Shown: piece after piece, positions 61,566 through 64,000 of the stretch | How the letters are laid out: every line of letters begins with the position of its first letter | How positions within the stretch are numbered: the stretch's first letter is position 1 | Origin: Angiostrongylus vasorum | Lineage: Eukaryota > Nematoda > Chromadorea > Rhabditida > Metastrongylidae | DNA length: 64,000 bases | Assembly (NCBI GenBank): GCA_018806985.1 | Contig: JADANN010000420.1 | Location: 1,302,001-1,366,000, forward strand | Direction of reading: 5' to 3' | The notes under the pieces: model-generated | The model's database searches: none | Told to the model about the DNA's origin: nothing | The model's input: only the letters and a program-made list of their open reading frames with translations | Program-made: the position numbers and the translations under genes

Positions 61566-61657
61566 GTTGGCCGTCGTCAAGCGGAATTCGAAATTTCATA
61601 TGCTGAGCTTGTCAAAGAGTGCAACAAAAGACGTACACAACTCGTCGGCACTGGAAG
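61566..61657 (+). CDS. Possible coiled-coil coding exon
   Basis: Between an AG acceptor and a GTACCA donor the plus strand reads GRRQAEFEISYAELVKECNK and RRTQLVGTG, a helical, charged sequence. A possible upstream exon ends at a GTATGT donor (61459/61460) in a compatible phase, and 61213-61299 holds a short frame (MDNNEETSHDRNSADGYLRR). No further exon was found downstream and no family is recognised; it could be an old gene fragment. Confidence 0.25.
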
Positions 61658-62039
61658 GTACCACCGATTTGTTCGACAAGTTCATGGTCTCTTAGATTAG
61701 CTTCATGATAAGGAGCACGCGGTCATTAACTTAGCTATAGTTTTTGTCTATTGACAAGTAATTCATTATTTGTCTCTCACTGCTAGAGATGATTTTCTTT
61801 CTCTAATATTCGAGCCATCTTCGAGAATACCAAATACCACTTATACCTAATTATTTCGTGAACGCATTTCTTGGCGGCAACATGTCTACAAACGTTTCTC
61901 CGCTCCTGTACTCCCTTCTCTAAATTGTGCTCCTATTAATTTTTTTTCGTGAAGGCAACTGTAGTGTTCTACTTTTCTCTAACAAACTATTCATTCAGAG
62001 GTTTGCCGCAGCATTTGGTTGGAAGCAGTTCCGGACGCA

Positions 62040-62245
62040 ATGTTCGCGGAGCTCTCACCTTCTTCGTCATGCTTTCCTCTTCCTCTTCTTCTTTCTCTCC
62101 TTCTTCTTTTCCTTTTTTTTCTTTCTCCTGTTCTTCTTCCTTCTCTTCTTCACCCTCCTCTTCTTCCTCCTCCTCTTCTTCCTCCTTTTTCATCTCCCTG
62201 CTCTTCTTCTTCATCTTCTTCTTCCTCCCCTTTCTTCTACTTTTG
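62040..62245. repeat. Polypyrimidine (TTC/CTT) tract
   Basis: About 200 bases almost free of purines on the plus strand, dominated by CTTCTT, TCCTCC and TTTTTC. Such tracts can form triplex DNA. The Ser/Phe/Leu and Glu/Lys frames here are artefacts of the composition. Confidence 0.85.
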
Positions 62246-62249
62246 GAGG

Positions 62250-62424
62250 AGCTTAGGCCTGTTCTTAAGCTTAGGGCTTAGGGCTTAAACCGATGTGTAG
62301 GCTTAAGCTTAGGTTTAGGCCGAGGCTTAAACTTAGGCCGAGTCTTAGGCTTACGCTTTGGCTGAGCCTTAACTTTAGGTTTAGGCCAAGGCATAGGCTT
62401 AGGCTTAGACAAAGGCTTAGGCTT
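62250..62424 (+). repeat. Degenerate interstitial telomere-like array (TTAGGC)n
   Basis: At least seven exact TTAGGC hexamers lie among many one-base variants (TTAGGG, TTAGGT, TTACGC, TTAAGC). TTAGGC is the nematode telomere repeat. The G-rich strand is the plus strand. It directly follows the polypyrimidine tract and precedes a T-rich block. Confidence 0.85.
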
Positions 62425-63330
62425 TTTTCGTTTGTTTTTTTTGTTTTTTTAATTCTCATTCTGTTTTCATTTTTTTGTTTTTTTATATTTCTTATTGTTG
62501 TTTTTTTATTTTATTTTTTTATCATTTGTTTTATTTTCGTTTATTTTTTGTTCATTTTTTATCTACTTTTTTATTTTTGTATTTTATTATTCTTTTATTG
62601 TTTTATTTTATATTTATTATTTTAAGCTTAATTTATATTTTATCTTTTATTTTTTATGTATTTATTGTATTATCTTTGTATTGTGTTATGTTACGTTATT
62701 ACATCATTATATTTGCATCATTTTATTTACGTATTTATTTATATTTAGCATTTATTTATATTTTCATTTTTTTGTGTGTTATTTCAACTCTATTTTAATT
62801 TGTTTTCCATTTTTTCCTCATTTTTTTTAAAATTTATTTTCAATGATTTTTAATCAATTTTTTTGCTTTTTTTTAGATTTTAATTTCCCTTTATTTGTTT
62901 TTTAATTTTTTTCCATTTTTTATTTTTAATTTATTTTTTATTCGTTTTTAATTCTTTTATTTACTTTTCGTTTGCTTTTTATTTTCTATTTTTTATTCGT
63001 TTTTTAACTTATTTTTGTTTATTATTTACTTACTTTTTTGTCTATTTTCACTCATTTTTTTCTACTTTTTGAATGGTCTATTGTTTCTAAAATTACTACT
63101 GAATTAAATCAAAAATTACTATTACTGTCTCGTTTATTTTTAATTTGTTCGTAATTGTTTTAATTATTTTTTTATTTGTTTTTTAAATCATTTAATTTAA
63201 AATTGTTTTATTTTATTTTCAGTCTATTTTTAACTTATTTTAACTACTGGTTTATTATTTATATATCTACATATTGTGTTATGCTATGTTATGCTACATC
63301 ATGTTGTATTATATGCATCTTATTAAATTA
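62425..63330. repeat. T-rich degenerate repeat block
   Basis: About 900 bases of imperfect TTTTTATTTTT and TTTTTAATTTATTTT units, very poor in purines other than A, with ATTGTGTTATGCTATG-like segments at 62670-62720 and 63270-63320. Its composition is the complement of the A-rich block at 59.2 kb. Confidence 0.8.
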
Positions 63331-63339
63331 CATTTTTAT

Positions 63340-63480
63340 ATACACAGATAATTGTCACATAAATACATGTGTATACATACACATACATACACAATACATA
63401 CATACATAAATACATATGCACATATATACACAAATATATAAGTATAGATATATATACATATGTATAAAATAAAAAATATG
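63340..63480. repeat. TACATA-type simple sequence
   Basis: Imperfect runs of ACATACATACACA and ATATATAC form. Confidence 0.8.
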
Positions 63481-63519
63481 TGTGTAATGTATAGGTCTGG
63501 CAAGTATAGTGGTTGCGGT

Positions 63520-63960
63520 AGTTTCATAGGCCAGCGCGTTCAACTTTTGCAGCGTCGGTGGTGCGCCGTTTGGCCTGATGTAGTCTTGGAGAAGGATTGA
63601 TCTCTTTCTGTTGAACTGCGCAAGGCGCTGCTGTTGAGATTTCTTAGCAATCCGTCGATTTGCTGGACGTATTCCTTTGTAATTGTTTCGCCCAAATTGA
63701 AAAAGCAATAATGGATCGAATCAGCTACACGACACCAAATGATTAGAGTGACCAGCTTTTTTTTTGCAATTTCGATATACAAGAAAAATGAAATGTTGGA
63801 CAGTGGATTCTTTTGAGATTCTAGTGAATACAAGTACTTCAGGCTTAAGAACCTTGATGGTTCTGTGTGTTTCCGATGAGATGCACTTGAGAAATCTAGA
63901 AAATGGCATGAACTTTCGTTTGGTGTAGTTTGTGAACTACAGTGGATTTCTTCTTTCATT
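63520..63960 (-). mobile_element. Mariner transposase relic
   Basis: The minus strand, with frameshifts, encodes KKKLVTLIIWCRVADSIHYC, NLGETITKEYVQQIDG, a shifted TERDQSFSKTTSGQTAHH, then NGAPPTLQKLNALAYETT: the same segments as in the mariner at 2.7 kb (GETIT.., ARPH.., TLQ.LN.LGYE). Neither end is defined, and more sequence may lie beyond the window. Confidence 0.7.
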
Positions 63961-64000
63961 TAGTTTATAGCACATGTAGTAGTGTGTTTAGGTTAGTGAG

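Noticed and set aside
61927..62830. Long Ser/Phe/Leu-rich, Glu/Lys-rich and Arg/Leu-rich frames
   Set aside because: They arise from the polypyrimidine tract, the telomere-like array and the T-rich block. There is no start context, splice structure or motif.

Overview
The window looks like a repeat-rich chromosome of a nematode, most likely a strongylid such as a hookworm. The grounds are compact exons with TTTCAG-like 3' splice sites, a large nematode-type Argonaute, a decayed block of the nematode telomere hexamer TTAGGC, and relics of RTE retrotransposons, Penelope-like elements (PLEs), mariners and tRNA-derived SINEs. The genus is inference. Almost no long open frame is a gene in itself; real genes had to be assembled by hand from short exons whose splice phases agree.

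Left third (about 0-21 kb): coding evidence lies on the minus strand. An Ala/Pro/Thr-rich protein ends at 215 and has exons up to 4384. A leucine-rich-repeat-like protein occupies eight phase-compatible exons from 16842 down to 13188, with a likely first exon at 19849-19972. These two sets may be one transcript separated by a repeat-filled intron of about 9 kb. The terminal exon of another minus-strand gene lies at 20872-21189. Between 21.2 and 28 kb I see only repeats and sequence I cannot assign.

Centre (28.07-53.24 kb, plus strand): one Argonaute gene of 29 inferred exons encodes about 1136 residues: a basic, Gly/Asn/Ser-rich disordered N-terminus, then N, PAZ, MID and PIWI regions. The PIWI active site reads Asp-Glu-Asp with Asp, not His, at the usual fourth position. 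Its introns hold RTE, PLE and SINE fragments, many antisense to the gene, and a 104-bp (AT)n tract.

Right part (53.3-64 kb): mostly mobile-element and simple-sequence DNA. It includes a 205-bp fold-back element, an RTE relic, an A-rich block and a T-rich block of opposite strand bias, a polypyrimidine tract next to the degenerate telomere-like array, a possible coding exon near 61.6 kb and a mariner relic at the edge.

Dispersed families used below: F1, a tRNA-derived SINE-like unit that recurs with about 311-bp spacing; F2 and F4, other tRNA-derived SINEs; F3, an unclassified repeat of about 390 bp; and PLE ends, which carry the coding remnant before a short 3' tail.
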